64,000 nucleotides of DNA from Lachnospiraceae bacterium (GTDB taxonomy: Bacteria > Bacillota > Clostridia > Lachnospirales > Lachnospiraceae): positions 121,612 to 185,611 of the forward strand of contig SVEG01000003.1 in NCBI GenBank assembly GCA_015057505.1, written 5' to 3'. How positions within the stretch are numbered: position 1 is the first letter of the stretch; every line of letters begins with the position of its first letter. Shown here one piece after another: positions 1 through 10,073 of the stretch. A program made the position numbers and the translations under genes. Under the pieces are notes generated by a model. The model saw only the letters and a list, made by a program, of their open reading frames with translations, was not told where the DNA came from and did no database searches.

Positions 1-1484
1 GCGATAAGTGAGCCCTGCTTACGGTACTGGATGTCACCTTTGTAGGGACCGTATCCGTCAAAAATTGAATTCATGATACCGTTGCCCTTGGTATCAGTCA
101 TGAACTCACCGCGGTATCCGATAAGACCACGTGACGGAATTGAGAATTCAATTCTGGTTGAACCATTACCTGAGGTACTCATATTCTTAAGCTCACCTTT
201 ACGCTGGCTGAGTTTTTCTATAATTGTTCCGGCAAATTCTTCGGGAACATCAACATATGTGAGCTCCATGGGCTCGAGCTTTTTGCCGTTCTCATCTGTT
301 TTGTAGAGAACTTCTGCCTTACTTACCGCAAATTCATAGCCTTCACGGCGCATGTTCTCGATGAGGACTGAGAGATGAAGTTCGCCACGTCCGGACACCT
401 TGAAGCTTTCAGTTGTCTCTGTTTCTTCAACTCTTAAGCTTACGTCGGTGTTAAGCTCTCTGAAAAGCCTATCTCTAAGATGACGGGAAGTTACAAACTT
501 ACCTTCCTGGCCTGCAAAAGGGCTGTCATTTACAATAAAATGCATAGCGATTGTGGGCTCAGAAATCTTTTGGAAGGGAATCGGCTGAGGATTGTCAACC
601 GAACAAATCGTATCACCGATGTGAATGTCTGCAATACCTGAGATTGCAACGATTGAGCCTATGGAAGCAGAAGAAACCTCTTCTTTATTAAGTCCGTTAA
701 ACTCATATAATTTGCTGATCTTAACTTTTTTCTTCTTGTCGGGCTCGTGGGCGTTAACAAGAAGAACCTCCTGATTGACGGAGATGGTTCCGTTGTCCAC
801 CTTGCCGACGCCGATACGTCCAACATATTCGTTGTAGTCGATAGTACTGATAAGTACTTGAGTATCAGTCTCCGGGTCACCCTCGGGAGCAGGTATATAA
901 TTAACGATTGTTTCGAAAAGAGGCATCATGTTTTTGCGCTCGTCGTTTAAATCAGTCATAGCAAAACCGGACTTTGCGGAAGCGAAAACAAACGGACAGT
1001 CAAGCTGTTCTTCGGAAGCATCAAGGTCGATGAAAAGCTCAAGTACCTCATCTATAACTTCCATCGGACGGGCTTCGGGACGGTCGATTTTGTTGATACA
1101 GACAATAACCGGGAGTTCAAGCTCAAGCGCTTTCTTAAGAACAAATTTTGTCTGCGGCATTGCACCTTCAAATGCGTCTACAACAAGTATTACGCCGTTT
1201 ACCATCTTAAGTACACGCTCAACCTCGCCGCCAAAATCTGCATGTCCGGGAGTGTCGATGATGTTAATCTTGGTATCTTTATAAAAAACGGCAGTGTTTT
1301 TAGACAAAATAGTGATACCGCGCTCGCGTTCAATGTCGTTGGAGTCCATTACACGCTCGGCTACCTCCTGATTCTGTCTGAAAACACCGCTTTGTTTTAA
1401 TAACTCGTCTACGAGAGTTGTCTTGCCGTGGTCAACATGGGCAATTATTGCTATGTTTCTGATATCTTCACGTTTTGTTCTCAT
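1..1484 (-). CDS. typA: Translational GTPase TypA/BipA, 5' part
   Basis: Ribosome-associated GTPase of the EF-G/LepA superfamily, linked in other bacteria to 50S assembly and stress adaptation. About 494 residues are present and the C-terminus lies beyond base 1 (the family is about 610 aa). Reading the minus strand from ATG 1482-1484 gives MRTKREDIRNIAIIAHVDHG, with the P-loop HVDHGKTTL, switch I ERGITIL, switch II DTPGHADFGGEVERVL and the base-recognition motif NKIDRPEARP, followed by the beta-barrel and EF-G-like domains. AAGAAGG lies 7 nt upstream of the ATG. Transcription runs out of the window leftwards. Elongation factor G and LepA are excluded by the N-terminal sequence. Incomplete only because of the window edge. 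Confidence 0.95.
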   Translation of the reverse strand, partial: MRTKREDIRNIAIIAHVDHGKTTLVDELLKQSGVFRQNQEVAERVMDSNDIERERGITILSKNTAVFYKDTKINIIDTPGHADFGGEVERVLKMVNGVILVVDAFEGAMPQTKFVLKKALELELPVIVCINKIDRPEARPMEVIDEVLELFIDLDASEEQLDCPFVFASAKSGFAMTDLNDERKNMMPLFETIVNYIPAPEGDPETDTQVLISTIDYNEYVGRIGVGKVDNGTISVNQEVLLVNAHEPDKKKKVKISKLYEFNGLNKEEVSSASIGSIVAISGIADIHIGDTICSVDNPQPIPFQKISEPTIAMHFIVNDSPFAGQEGKFVTSRHLRDRLFRELNTDVSLRVEETETTESFKVSGRGELHLSVLIENMRREGYEFAVSKAEVLYKTDENGKKLEPMELTYVDVPEEFAGTIIEKLSQRKGELKNMSTSGNGSTRIEFSIPSRGLIGYRGEFMTDTKGNGIMNSIFDGYGPYKGDIQYRKQGSLI

Positions 1485-1588
1485 AATATCCTTCTTTCCT
1501 TATACATATGCGTTTATAGGCACTCGGATATTTTATCACATTTTTTGCAGAATGCAAGAAAAAAGTATATAACACGCAAAAATGTCTG

Positions 1589-2050
1589 CTACTTCTCGGG
1601 CACAGAGGCCTTGTTAAGTGCGTTTTCGACTGCTTTTAGCAGAACAAGAGAGGTATATTTGCTGTCCTCGGAGTATGTAAGGTCTTCTAAAGATTGCGTC
1701 TCTACTATTTGTGCGGCAAGTTCTGTCATGGCAGGTTCAAATAGAGGGAACATGGTTGTAACCGTATCGTTTGTGTTTATCAGACGAACTGAATTAATGT
1801 GATTCTCATCCACAATAACCTCCACGCTTATTACTTCGTTCCGTAAAACAACGGAGGTTTGATATATGCCGGCAATATAATTTGCCGATTCGGTGCTCTC
1901 CTGCGGAATAGTCGGAGTATTATTTCCGTTCTTACCTTTCATGAACATAAAAATCAGCAAAATTATAAGGCATATACCTAAAGCAGCGAATATTGCCGTG
2001 TAAACAACTTCCCGCATCCGCAGTACAACTATTTTCGTTTTGGCACTCAT
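1589..2050 (-). CDS. Membrane-anchored protein with degenerate FMN_bind-like domain
   Basis: 153 aa. A short basic N-terminus is followed by one strong hydrophobic segment (about residues 15-36, IFAALGICLIILLIFMFM) and then a Thr/Asn-rich linker, so the rest should lie outside the membrane. The C-terminal 100 residues have the layout of FMN_bind domains: a GIY start, paired strands (VEVIVDENHINSVRLIN), and a final YTSLVLLKAVENAL helix where family members have the flavinylated Ser/Thr-Gly-Ala-Thr motif. Here the motif reads DSKYTS, lacking Gly-Ala, so covalent FMN attachment is doubtful. The ATG at 2048-2050 has a GAGGGGG ribosome site. It lies just upstream of typA in the same direction and could be co-transcribed. 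Function not recognised. Confidence 0.6.
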   Translation of the reverse strand: MSAKTKIVVLRMREVVYTAIFAALGICLIILLIFMFMKGKNGNNTPTIPQESTESANYIAGIYQTSVVLRNEVISVEVIVDENHINSVRLINTNDTVTTMFPLFEPAMTELAAQIVETQSLEDLTYSEDSKYTSLVLLKAVENALNKASVPEK

Positions 2051-2089
2051 GGCGATACCCCCTCAATATCTTTATGACAATGTATGTAT

Positions 2090-2732
2090 CCAAACCTTCA
2101 AATATACCTGCATATTCTTATCTTTCATTTGCACCGTTTCCCCCGCCTCTAACACCTCTGCGTCGCACTGCGCTCTCTGTCCGTGCCGCCAACCGGCTGT
2201 TTGGATGGGAAATATCCTTGCAGCATTTTAAGACCTTAAGAAGTACTAATAGTTTTGCTTTCCGCCCTTTGATTTTGTGCCGCTCCATTAAACTCATGGA
2301 ATTGGAGAAGTTCAAGTAGCGTGGGATATTGGAATTTTATATATAAGGTTTAAAGGCACTTAAAAAGCGTCGCTCCTTAGCTTGTGAGACGAAACTAATA
2401 AGCTTAAATTATTAATATACGGATTGTTTCGTCTCGCAAGCTTAGTAGCGTTACGCTTTTTTCGTAGCGAAAGCGTGCCTTATAAACCTTATATATAAAA
2501 TTCCAATATCCCTCGCTACTGAACTTCTACTCAATTCCATTCAGACAACATTGCGCGGCACAATTAGGCGGAAAGCTTAAAACTATAAGTACATCTAAAG
2601 GTCTTAGCTGTCAACGGATATTTCCCATCCAAACAGCCGGTTGGCGGCACGGACAGAGGGCGCAGTGCGACGCAGAGGCGTTAGGGGAGTGGGGAAGAAA
2701 GGTGCAAATATAGGCTAGAATTCGGATGGTTA
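2090..2732. repeat. Very large imperfect palindrome (arms about 300 bp)
   Basis: The left arm (about 2090-2395) and right arm (about 2425-2732) are reverse complements over nearly their whole length around an AT-rich centre near 2396-2424. Best-matching blocks: 2157-2218 with 2614-2672 (both contain GCACTGCGC, GTGCCGCCAACCGGCTG and GGATGGGAAATATCC), and 2316-2357 with 2475-2520 (TAGCG.GGGATATTGGAATT). Innermost, TTAGCTTGTGAGACGAAAC at 2377-2395 pairs with GTTTCGTCTCGCAAGCTTAG. The arms differ by scattered substitutions and small indels yet keep register. No convincing gene lies inside; short reading frames here are mirrored products of the two arms. It fills the gap between the membrane-protein gene and addB. 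It could be a MITE-like element, a recombination product, or an element transcribed as a giant hairpin. Confidence 0.85.
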
Positions 2733-2746
2733 TATTTATAGTTTTG

Positions 2747-2755
2747 TGATATAAT
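2747..2755 (+). promoter_or_regulatory. Probable extended -10 promoter for addBA
   Basis: TGATATAAT is an extended -10 box just outside the right arm of the palindrome; no good -35 box is seen at 17 bp. Predicted start near 2762, giving a leader of about 130 nt before addB. Confidence 0.5.
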
Positions 2756-2760
2756 GAATA

Positions 2761-2809
2761 GCGCAAGAGAAAAACAAGCGGCGCGAAGCGACATTTGTTT
2801 TTCTTGCGC
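2761..2809 (+). other. Strong hairpin in the addB leader
   Basis: GCGCAAGAGAAAAACAA pairs with TTGTTTTTCTTGCGC (one bulge) around a GC-rich loop. There is no U-run after it, so it is not a standard terminator. A second small hairpin, GTCTGC-gaa-GCAGAC, follows at about 2828-2842. Both would lie in the addBA mRNA leader. Confidence 0.55.
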
Positions 2810-2893
2810 ATTCAACGAGCAAACCGTCTGCGAAGCAGACAGAGAGCATGAAATGCGAGTTTGCGAGTTTGATATATGCGTGGGAGGTTAGCT

Positions 2894-5800
2894 ATGCCGT
2901 TACAGTTTGTTGTTGGTGGTTCGGGATACGGGAAATCGAGATATGTTTATGAGAGGATTATAGAGCAGTCTATTAAGAATGCGGACTATAATTATTATTT
3001 TATTGTCCCGGAGCAGTACACGGTGCAGACCGAGAAGGATATTATTAAGTTGCATCCAAGCAAAGGAATTATGAATATAGATGTGCTCAGTTTCAGAAGA
3101 CTGGCGTACAGGGTATTTGAGGAGACAGGAAGAAGGCAGCTTCCGCTTCTTGATGATACGGGCAAGAATCTTGTGCTTAGAAAGGTTATTGAGGAAAACA
3201 AGGACAAGCTTTTGTTGTACAAAAATAAAGTGAAGATGCCGGGATTTGTGGAACAGGTTAAGTCTGTGATTGCGGAGCTTTATCAGTACGGTATCGGTAA
3301 GGACGAGCTTGGTAAAATGCTTGAGACGACAAAGAATCATCCGCTTTTACATACCAAGCTTTCTGATATTGCACTTATCAGGGAACAGTTTCAGAGATAT
3401 ATTGAGGAGCAGTATATAACCTCGGAGGAGCTTTTGGAGGTGCTTTCACAGGAGATAACAAGGTCTGAGAAATTAAGTAACAGCGTAGTTGTGCTTGACG
3501 GTTTTACGGGCTTTACGCCTGTGCAGTATAAGGTTATTCGTGCGCTTCTTATGAAGGTGCGTGATGTGATTGTGACGGTAACAGCGGATGCTACTGAGAG
3601 TTTGTATGCCGGTGAGCTTAAGGAGACACTTTTTGGACTTGGAAAAACAACGGTATCAAAGCTCAGCGAGCTTGCTAAGGATTTGGGTATTGCCAAAAAA
3701 GAGGATATTATTTTAAATGATGTGTCAAAGTCAAGATTTAGCGAAGAGGAGGCTCTGCGCTTCCTTGAGATGCATCTTTTTAGGGGACATAAGGCAGTTT
3801 ACGAAAAGGCGACGGATGCAATACGTATTTCGGAGCATCTGAATATGCGTAAGGAAGCGGAATATGTTGCGGCTCAGGTATTATCTCTGGTGCGTGATGA
3901 GGGTTATCTTTTTAGGGATATTGCGGTCGTGACAGGTGCGCTTGAAAGCTATAAGGAGCCTCTTGAGGAGGCTTTTGAGGCTTGCGGTATTCCGTGTTTT
4001 GCGGATTACAAGTTAAGACTTATGGGGAATCCGCTTGTTGAGCTTATAAGAAGTCTTTTCGAAATAAGCAGGACGGATTACTCTTTTGAGAGTGTTTTTA
4101 CTCTTTTAAAGACAGGGTTGTCGGATTTGACGGAAGAGGAAATCAATCTTCTTGAGAATTATTGTGCGACTTACGGTGTGAGAGGTAAGAAACGCTGGAG
4201 CAGTGTGTGGAAGCGTAAGAACGAGGCGGAGTCGGAAGAGAATGAGCGCATTAATGCTTTGAGAGAAAGGGTTATATCAGAACTTCTTCCGGTCACGGAG
4301 GTACTTGGAGAATCATCTAAGCCGGTTCGTGAGAAAATGACAGCGATTTACGGACTCCTTATAAGTGATGCTTTTAAGTGTTCAGAGAAGCTTGCGGCAC
4401 TTCGTGTTAAGTTTGAAGAACAGAGTGAGCCGGAGCTTGCCAATGAATATAAACAGGCATATAAACTTGTGATGGAACTTTTTGATAAGGTTGTCGGACT
4501 TCTTGGGGATGAGCGTATCAAGGCGGAAGAACTTGCGGGAATTATGGATTCAGGCTTTGAGGAGCTTAAAATCGGAATTATCCCGCCGTCGGTAGACAGA
4601 GTGCTAATCGGCGATATACAAAGAAGCAGGCTTGGAGAGGTCAAGTGTATCTTTTTTGTGGGCGTTAATGACGGTATTGTACCGAGTGAAGGCAAATCCG
4701 GCGGAATTATTTCGGAGAGTGAGAGAAGCTTTCTTGCGGCGGAGAATTTTGAAATGGCGCCCACGGCAAGACATAATCTTTTTATACAGAGGTACTATCT
4801 GTACCTTAATCTTACGAAGCCTTCTAAAATTCTTAATATAAGTTATTCGCTTATGGGAAATGCGGGCGGCTCACAGAAACCGTCAGTAATTGTCAAACAG
4901 CTCGGAAGGATGTTTCCGGCCGTGACTGTTAAGAAAGAGACGGCAGTAAAGGGCTTTGATAAAAATGCGCTTACAACTCCTGAGGGAAGTCTTGCGGGCT
5001 TCATAGAGGGACTCTCTGACGAAGCGATTTTGTTGCCGGGTAGTGAAGGTGCGAAGGGCTTTGAGGAGCTTTTTGCGTGGTATCTGCGTCAGCCTGATTG
5101 GAAAGAAAAGATAGATAAATTGATAGATGCGGCGTTTTTTGCAAATAAGGAAAGTAAGCTTGCAAAGCAGGTGGCGGCAAGTCTCTACGGACCGCAACCG
5201 ATAAGCAGTGTTACAAGACTTGAACAGTTTGCAAAATGTGCGTATGCGCATTTTCTGTCCTATGGTCTTAAGCTTAAGGAACGTGAGGAATATGAGGTGA
5301 GTTATCTTGACCTTGGTAATTTGTTCCATTATGCAATCGAGGAGTATGCCAAGAAGATACACGAGTGCGGACTTGAATGGAAGGATATTTCTGACGAGCA
5401 GAATGACAGGCTTGTGGATGAGGTGGCAGACAAGGTCGCAGATGAGTATAAGGAGGCTGTTCTTGACAGCAGTGCGCGTAATGCATACCTCCGTAACAGG
5501 CTTAAAAGAATTACGAAGCGGACTGTATGGGCGCTTAGGGAGCAACTTAAGCGCGGTGATTTTGTGCCGCTTGGAAGTGAAGTCTCGTTTTCAGGAGATG
5601 ACGAGCTTGCGGCACTTAATATTGAGCTATCTGAGGGCAAAAGTCTTAAGCTTCGCGGACGAATAGACAGAATGGATGTTTATGAGGACGAGGACAATAT
5701 TTATTTGAAAATCGTGGATTATAAGTCAGGCAGCACAAAGTTTGACTTGAGCGCGGCTTATTACGGCCTGCAGCTTCAGCTCCTTATTTACATGGAGGCG

Positions 5801-6349
5801 GCAAGGGAAAGTGTGGCAAGAGCCAATCCGGACAAAAACGTAATTCCCGCCGGAATGTTTTATTATAATATTGCGGACGCGCTTACGGAGGATGTGGGCG
5901 GAACCGACGAGGAGAGAGAGGAAAGCCTTCTTAAGCAGCTTTGCGTGAACGGGCTTGTAAATGAATCCTCGGAGGCTATTTTGCATCTTGATAATACGCT
6001 TAATAAGGATTCGAGTGTAATTCCTGTGTCAAAGAATAAGGACGGTAGTCTTGCGGCTAAGTCACAGGTTATTACTGCAGACAAATATGGTGCGCTTATT
6101 AAGCATCTTAAAGGCAGGATAAAGGATATAGGTGATGGTATTTTGAACGGAGACATCAGCATAAGTCCTTATGAGACAGGTGCAAAGACGGGATGTGACT
6201 ATTGTACCTATAAGAGCATTTGCGGTTTTGATAAAGAGATAAAGGGTTATAAGTTTAAGAAACTTAAGAGTTTAAAAGCAGACGAGATTTGGGCAAAAAT
6301 ACAGGAGGGTGCGCAGGATGGCGATAGTGTGGACAGAGAAGCAGAGTGA
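2894..6349 (+). CDS. addB: ATP-dependent helicase/nuclease subunit AddB
   Basis: 1151 aa. AddB is the partner of AddA in the RecBCD-type enzyme that resects double-strand breaks and recognises Chi. Seen directly: an N-terminal Walker A GGSGYGKS (residues 8-15), a C-terminal RecB-type nuclease with VDYKSG (Asp942, Lys944), and the AddB iron-sulfur staple formed by Cys782 (FAKCAYAHF) with Cys1101, Cys1104 and Cys1110 (GCDYCTYKSIC). The ATG at 2894 is preferred over an in-frame ATG at 2876 because GGAGGT sits 6 nt upstream and the protein then begins MPLQFVVGGSG as in the family. It overlaps addA by about 32 nt, indicating coupled translation. All key residues are intact. Confidence 0.95.
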   Translation: MPLQFVVGGSGYGKSRYVYERIIEQSIKNADYNYYFIVPEQYTVQTEKDIIKLHPSKGIMNIDVLSFRRLAYRVFEETGRRQLPLLDDTGKNLVLRKVIEENKDKLLLYKNKVKMPGFVEQVKSVIAELYQYGIGKDELGKMLETTKNHPLLHTKLSDIALIREQFQRYIEEQYITSEELLEVLSQEITRSEKLSNSVVVLDGFTGFTPVQYKVIRALLMKVRDVIVTVTADATESLYAGELKETLFGLGKTTVSKLSELAKDLGIAKKEDIILNDVSKSRFSEEEALRFLEMHLFRGHKAVYEKATDAIRISEHLNMRKEAEYVAAQVLSLVRDEGYLFRDIAVVTGALESYKEPLEEAFEACGIPCFADYKLRLMGNPLVELIRSLFEISRTDYSFESVFTLLKTGLSDLTEEEINLLENYCATYGVRGKKRWSSVWKRKNEAESEENERINALRERVISELLPVTEVLGESSKPVREKMTAIYGLLISDAFKCSEKLAALRVKFEEQSEPELANEYKQAYKLVMELFDKVVGLLGDERIKAEELAGIMDSGFEELKIGIIPPSVDRVLIGDIQRSRLGEVKCIFFVGVNDGIVPSEGKSGGIISESERSFLAAENFEMAPTARHNLFIQRYYLYLNLTKPSKILNISYSLMGNAGGSQKPSVIVKQLGRMFPAVTVKKETAVKGFDKNALTTPEGSLAGFIEGLSDEAILLPGSEGAKGFEELFAWYLRQPDWKEKIDKLIDAAFFANKESKLAKQVAASLYGPQPISSVTRLEQFAKCAYAHFLSYGLKLKEREEYEVSYLDLGNLFHYAIEEYAKKIHECGLEWKDISDEQNDRLVDEVADKVADEYKEAVLDSSARNAYLRNRLKRITKRTVWALREQLKRGDFVPLGSEVSFSGDDELAALNIELSEGKSLKLRGRIDRMDVYEDEDNIYLKIVDYKSGSTKFDLSAAYYGLQLQLLIYMEAARESVARANPDKNVIPAGMFYYNIADALTEDVGGTDEEREESLLKQLCVNGLVNESSEAILHLDNTLNKDSSVIPVSKNKDGSLAAKSQVITADKYGALIKHLKGRIKDIGDGILNGDISISPYETGAKTGCDYCTYKSICGFDKEIKGYKFKKLKSLKADEIWAKIQEGAQDGDSVDREAE

Positions 6350-9300
6350 AATAATTGGTTCTCGCGATAAGACCCTGCTTGTTTCGGCGGCTGCAGGCTC
6401 CGGAAAGACGGCAGTTCTCGTAGAACATATCATATCGCGTATTTGTGATGAGAAAAATCCTATTGATGCTGACAGATTTTTGCTTGTGACCTTTACCAAT
6501 GCGGCCGCTGCGCAGATGAGAGAGCGTATAGGCAAGGCTATTGATGAGCGTCTTGACGGGCTTGATGAAAAGAGTGATTTGTATAAGTATCTGCAGCGTC
6601 AGCAGATGCTTCTTGGAAATGCGCAGATTTCAACGATTCATCAATTTTGTTTGAGTATAATCAGGAATCATTTTAACAGTATCGAGCTTGATCCGGCATT
6701 CAGGCTTGCTGACGAGGGCGAGCTTAAGCTTCTTAAGTCGGATGTTGCGGGAGAACTTTTGGAGAAGTGTTACAAAGAGGGCGACCGTTCGTTTCTTGAT
6801 TTGGTTGAAAGTATATGCGTCGGAAAGAATGATGACGGTTTTGAGGATTTGATTCTTAAGATATTCGAGGCTTCACAGAGCCACCCCATGCCGGATAAGT
6901 GGCTTGATTTTTGTGCGAAGAATTATAGTGTTACAAGTGCCACGGAGGCAGAAGGACTTGTAGAGATTAAGAAGCTTCTTGAACAGAAGGATATTATGAT
7001 AGGGAGCCTTCTTAAGGTTTGGCAAAAGGGATATATGGAGGTTATGGCAGAGGGCGGTCCGGTAGTTTACGAGGCTGTATATGCCGGTGATAAAGAGATT
7101 CTTGAGGCGGTTCTTCGGGCAAAGGGTTATTCGGAGGTGGTTGCAACCTGGAACTTAGTAAAGGACAGTTTTGCGACGTTACCGCGCGTGAAAAAGGATG
7201 CATATCCCGAGGAGATTGTAGAGAATGTAAAGGCATATCGCAAAATTTATAAGGATGAGTTGCGTAAATTTATGACGACATATTTTTCGGTGCCGTTGGA
7301 AGAACTCGTAGGCGAGCTGGGTGCGGTTCGTGAAAATGTAGAGCTTCTTGTTTCTCTTGTCAAAGAATTTGCCCGGATGTTCGCGGCAAAAAAACGCGAG
7401 CGTAATCTTGTGGATTTTAATGACTTGGAGCATTTTGCACTTGAGATACTTACGGAAACGGATGCGGAGGGTAATCTTAAGTTTACCGAGGTCGCAAGAG
7501 AGTACAGCGATTATTTTGCAGAGGTAATGGTTGACGAGTATCAGGACAGTAACTTGGTGCAAGAGGTAATTCTTACGGCTGTTTCGGGCAAGTATCGCGG
7601 TTACGAGAAGCTTTTTATGGTTGGCGACGTTAAGCAGAGTATTTATAAATTCCGAATGGCAAGACCTGACCTTTTTCTCACGAAATATCACAGCTTTACA
7701 AAGGGTGAGAATGTAGGTGAAAAGTGTATAGAGCTTTCGCAGAATTATCGAAGCAGGGGCGAAGTTCTTGATAGCGTTAATACTGTGTTTGACAATATCA
7801 TGCGCATGGATTTTGGCGGAATTGATTACAGCGACGGTCAGCAGCTTAACCGTGGCAAGGATTTTGAACCGGAAGCGACAGGTTATGATTATACGACGGA
7901 GATAATGCTTCTCGGGCAGAAAACTGAAGATGGTGACAAGGCTGACCTTGAGACGTCGGAGATGGAGGCAAAGGCTGTTGCCACGTGTATAAAGGAGCTT
8001 ATTGATAAGGAGACGGGACTTCCTGTCTGGGATGAGAAGAGAAAAGAGTACCGTAAGGCACAGTATCGGGATATTGTCATATTGCTTCGAAGCTTTGCAG
8101 GCAGAAGCGACACGTATACCAAGGTACTTGAAGAAGAAGGAATTCCTGTTTTTGCACAGTCGAATACAGGTTATTTTGATGCATATGAAGTAAGTACGGT
8201 TATAAATTATTTGAGAATACTTGATAATCCGACACAGGATATAAGTCTTGCGGCGGTACTTCACTCACCGATAGGTGATTTTAATTCGGAGGAGCTTGCA
8301 CTTATTAAAATCGAGGCAGGAAACAGGAGCCTTTATGAAGGGCTTACGGGTTATGGTGAGGTCGGAGAAGTAGCGGCTCTCAGAGAGAAAATTGCAGATT
8401 TTCTTGTAATTTTTAAGAATTTAAGAGAAAAGCGTTTTTATACGCCGATGCATAAGCTTATCAGAGAAGTTCTTAAGGATACAGGCTACGGTGATTATTG
8501 TGCGGCAATGCCTGCCGGTAAAAAGCGCAAGATGAATCTTGATATGCTTATTGAGAAGGCAAAGTCTTTTGAGGCGACCAGCTATCGCGGATTATTTAAT
8601 TTTGTCAGATATATAGAAAAGCTTAAAAAATATGAGGTTGATTACGGGGAGGCAGTTACTTCGGGTGAGGATGATAATACTGTGCGTATTATGAGTATTC
8701 ACAAGAGTAAGGGCCTGGAATTCCCTGTTGTAATTCTTGGCGGAATCAGCAAGAAATTCAATCAGCAGGATTCTGCGCAGAAGGTTGTTTTTCATGCTGA
8801 CTACGGCATTGGTATGGATGCAGTTAACATAAAATTACGAACCAAGAAAAATTCTCTTAAAAAGCAGATTATGCAGAGGATGCTTCGTATTGAAAATATG
8901 GAAGAGGAAGCACGTGCTCTTTATGTTGCAATGACGCGTGCAATTGATAAGCTCATAATGGTCGGTGCATTTCCGAGTCTTGATATGAAGGAGAAGAAGT
9001 GGGCAGATGACAGCGATGCCACATTTTTGTCACTTACGTCCGCAGGGTGCTTTGCGGATTGGATTATGCCTTTTACAGGTGGCAGAGGTTTTAAAGTAAA
9101 ATCTATTAGCCCGGATGCTCTTGTCTCTGAAGAAAAAGAGAGACTTCTTACAGATGGAGCAAGAGAGAGTTTTCTTAGGAACAAGGACAAGGACGAGGTT
9201 GTTGATGCAGATATAAGGCAACTTATTGAAGAGAGATTTGCTTATTCATATAAGCAGGAGCTAAGTGTTGGAGTTCACGCGGCTGTAAGTGTGTCGGAGC

Positions 9301-10034
9301 TTAAGAAGCTTAGTTATGTGTGCGAGGACGAGGACAGAAGCTTTTTGATTGAAGAAAATGAAGCAGTGGTTCCGAAGTTTATTGCGGAAGATGAGGCAGT
9401 GAATGTTGGAGAGTTTGCAGAATTTGGCGATGGCAAGTTGGGTGGTCAGTCGGGGCCTTCCGGTGAGTCGGGTGCTGGGATTAAACCTTCGGACAATGCG
9501 TCTAAAAGGTTTGGTATGGCGGTTGGAACGGCATATCATACGGTTATGGAGCATTATGATTTTGCGCATACACCTGATAAAAATGATATTAAAATGCTTT
9601 GCGAACGTCTTGTTTTGGAAGGCAAGATTGAAGCCGGTGCGGCAAAGAAGATGCGCATGGATACTTTGTTTCAATTTGCAGGAACTAAGCTTTATGCTAG
9701 GATGCAGGAGGCAGAACGTGTGGGCACTCTAAAGAAGGAGCAGCCGTTTGTTATCGGTATGGATTCGGGCGAAGTAAGAGAGGACTGGCCTTCGGGCGAG
9801 CTTATAATGGTTCAGGGTATTATCGATGCCTTTTTTGAAGAGGACGGCGAGATTGTGCTTGTGGATTATAAGACGGACCGTGTGCCGGAAGCGGAAGATC
9901 CTCATAAGATGTTTGCTAACAGATATGGTAAACAGATGGAACTTTATGCTAGGGCGCTTGAACAGCTTACCGGCAAAAAGGTTAAGGAGAAGATAATTTA
10001 CGCGCTCGGAATTGGGGAAGAGTTTTTGATGTAA
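6318..10034 (+). CDS. addA: ATP-dependent helicase/nuclease subunit AddA
   Basis: 1238 aa, the UvrD-like motor and second nuclease of AddAB. Helicase motif I is AAAGSGKT (residues 24-31), motif Ia FTNAAAAQM, motif II VDEYQDSN, and later motifs include GDVKQSIYKFR, QNYRSR, SIHKSKGLEFPVV and YVAMTRA. The C-terminus has the PD-(D/E)XK nuclease with VDYKTDR (Asp1183, Lys1185). The ATG at 6318 has AGGAGGG about 9 nt upstream; a GTG at 6309 would abut that site directly and is less likely. The gene starts inside addB and is followed by a terminator-like hairpin, so addB-addA forms a two-gene operon. A complete, normal-length member. Confidence 0.96.
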   Translation: MAIVWTEKQSEIIGSRDKTLLVSAAAGSGKTAVLVEHIISRICDEKNPIDADRFLLVTFTNAAAAQMRERIGKAIDERLDGLDEKSDLYKYLQRQQMLLGNAQISTIHQFCLSIIRNHFNSIELDPAFRLADEGELKLLKSDVAGELLEKCYKEGDRSFLDLVESICVGKNDDGFEDLILKIFEASQSHPMPDKWLDFCAKNYSVTSATEAEGLVEIKKLLEQKDIMIGSLLKVWQKGYMEVMAEGGPVVYEAVYAGDKEILEAVLRAKGYSEVVATWNLVKDSFATLPRVKKDAYPEEIVENVKAYRKIYKDELRKFMTTYFSVPLEELVGELGAVRENVELLVSLVKEFARMFAAKKRERNLVDFNDLEHFALEILTETDAEGNLKFTEVAREYSDYFAEVMVDEYQDSNLVQEVILTAVSGKYRGYEKLFMVGDVKQSIYKFRMARPDLFLTKYHSFTKGENVGEKCIELSQNYRSRGEVLDSVNTVFDNIMRMDFGGIDYSDGQQLNRGKDFEPEATGYDYTTEIMLLGQKTEDGDKADLETSEMEAKAVATCIKELIDKETGLPVWDEKRKEYRKAQYRDIVILLRSFAGRSDTYTKVLEEEGIPVFAQSNTGYFDAYEVSTVINYLRILDNPTQDISLAAVLHSPIGDFNSEELALIKIEAGNRSLYEGLTGYGEVGEVAALREKIADFLVIFKNLREKRFYTPMHKLIREVLKDTGYGDYCAAMPAGKKRKMNLDMLIEKAKSFEATSYRGLFNFVRYIEKLKKYEVDYGEAVTSGEDDNTVRIMSIHKSKGLEFPVVILGGISKKFNQQDSAQKVVFHADYGIGMDAVNIKLRTKKNSLKKQIMQRMLRIENMEEEARALYVAMTRAIDKLIMVGAFPSLDMKEKKWADDSDATFLSLTSAGCFADWIMPFTGGRGFKVKSISPDALVSEEKERLLTDGARESFLRNKDKDEVVDADIRQLIEERFAYSYKQELSVGVHAAVSVSELKKLSYVCEDEDRSFLIEENEAVVPKFIAEDEAVNVGEFAEFGDGKLGGQSGPSGESGAGIKPSDNASKRFGMAVGTAYHTVMEHYDFAHTPDKNDIKMLCERLVLEGKIEAGAAKKMRMDTLFQFAGTKLYARMQEAERVGTLKKEQPFVIGMDSGEVREDWPSGELIMVQGIIDAFFEEDGEIVLVDYKTDRVPEAEDPHKMFANRYGKQMELYARALEQLTGKKVKEKIIYALGIGEEFLM

Positions 10035-10073
10035 AATATAAATTTTGCTGGACAACAGAATGCATATGGTATA

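Noticed and set aside
2040..2811. Short open frames in both arms of the large palindrome giving the same peptide HCALCPCRQPAVWMGN
   Set aside because: The identical peptide arises because the two arms are inverted copies; no ribosome sites and no continuation into a domain.
7179..8264. Long minus-strand open frame of 361 codons opposite addA
   Set aside because: It lies wholly within addA, is rich in Lys/Arg/Ile/Cys as expected from the complement of a codon-biased gene, has no family resemblance and no ribosome site.
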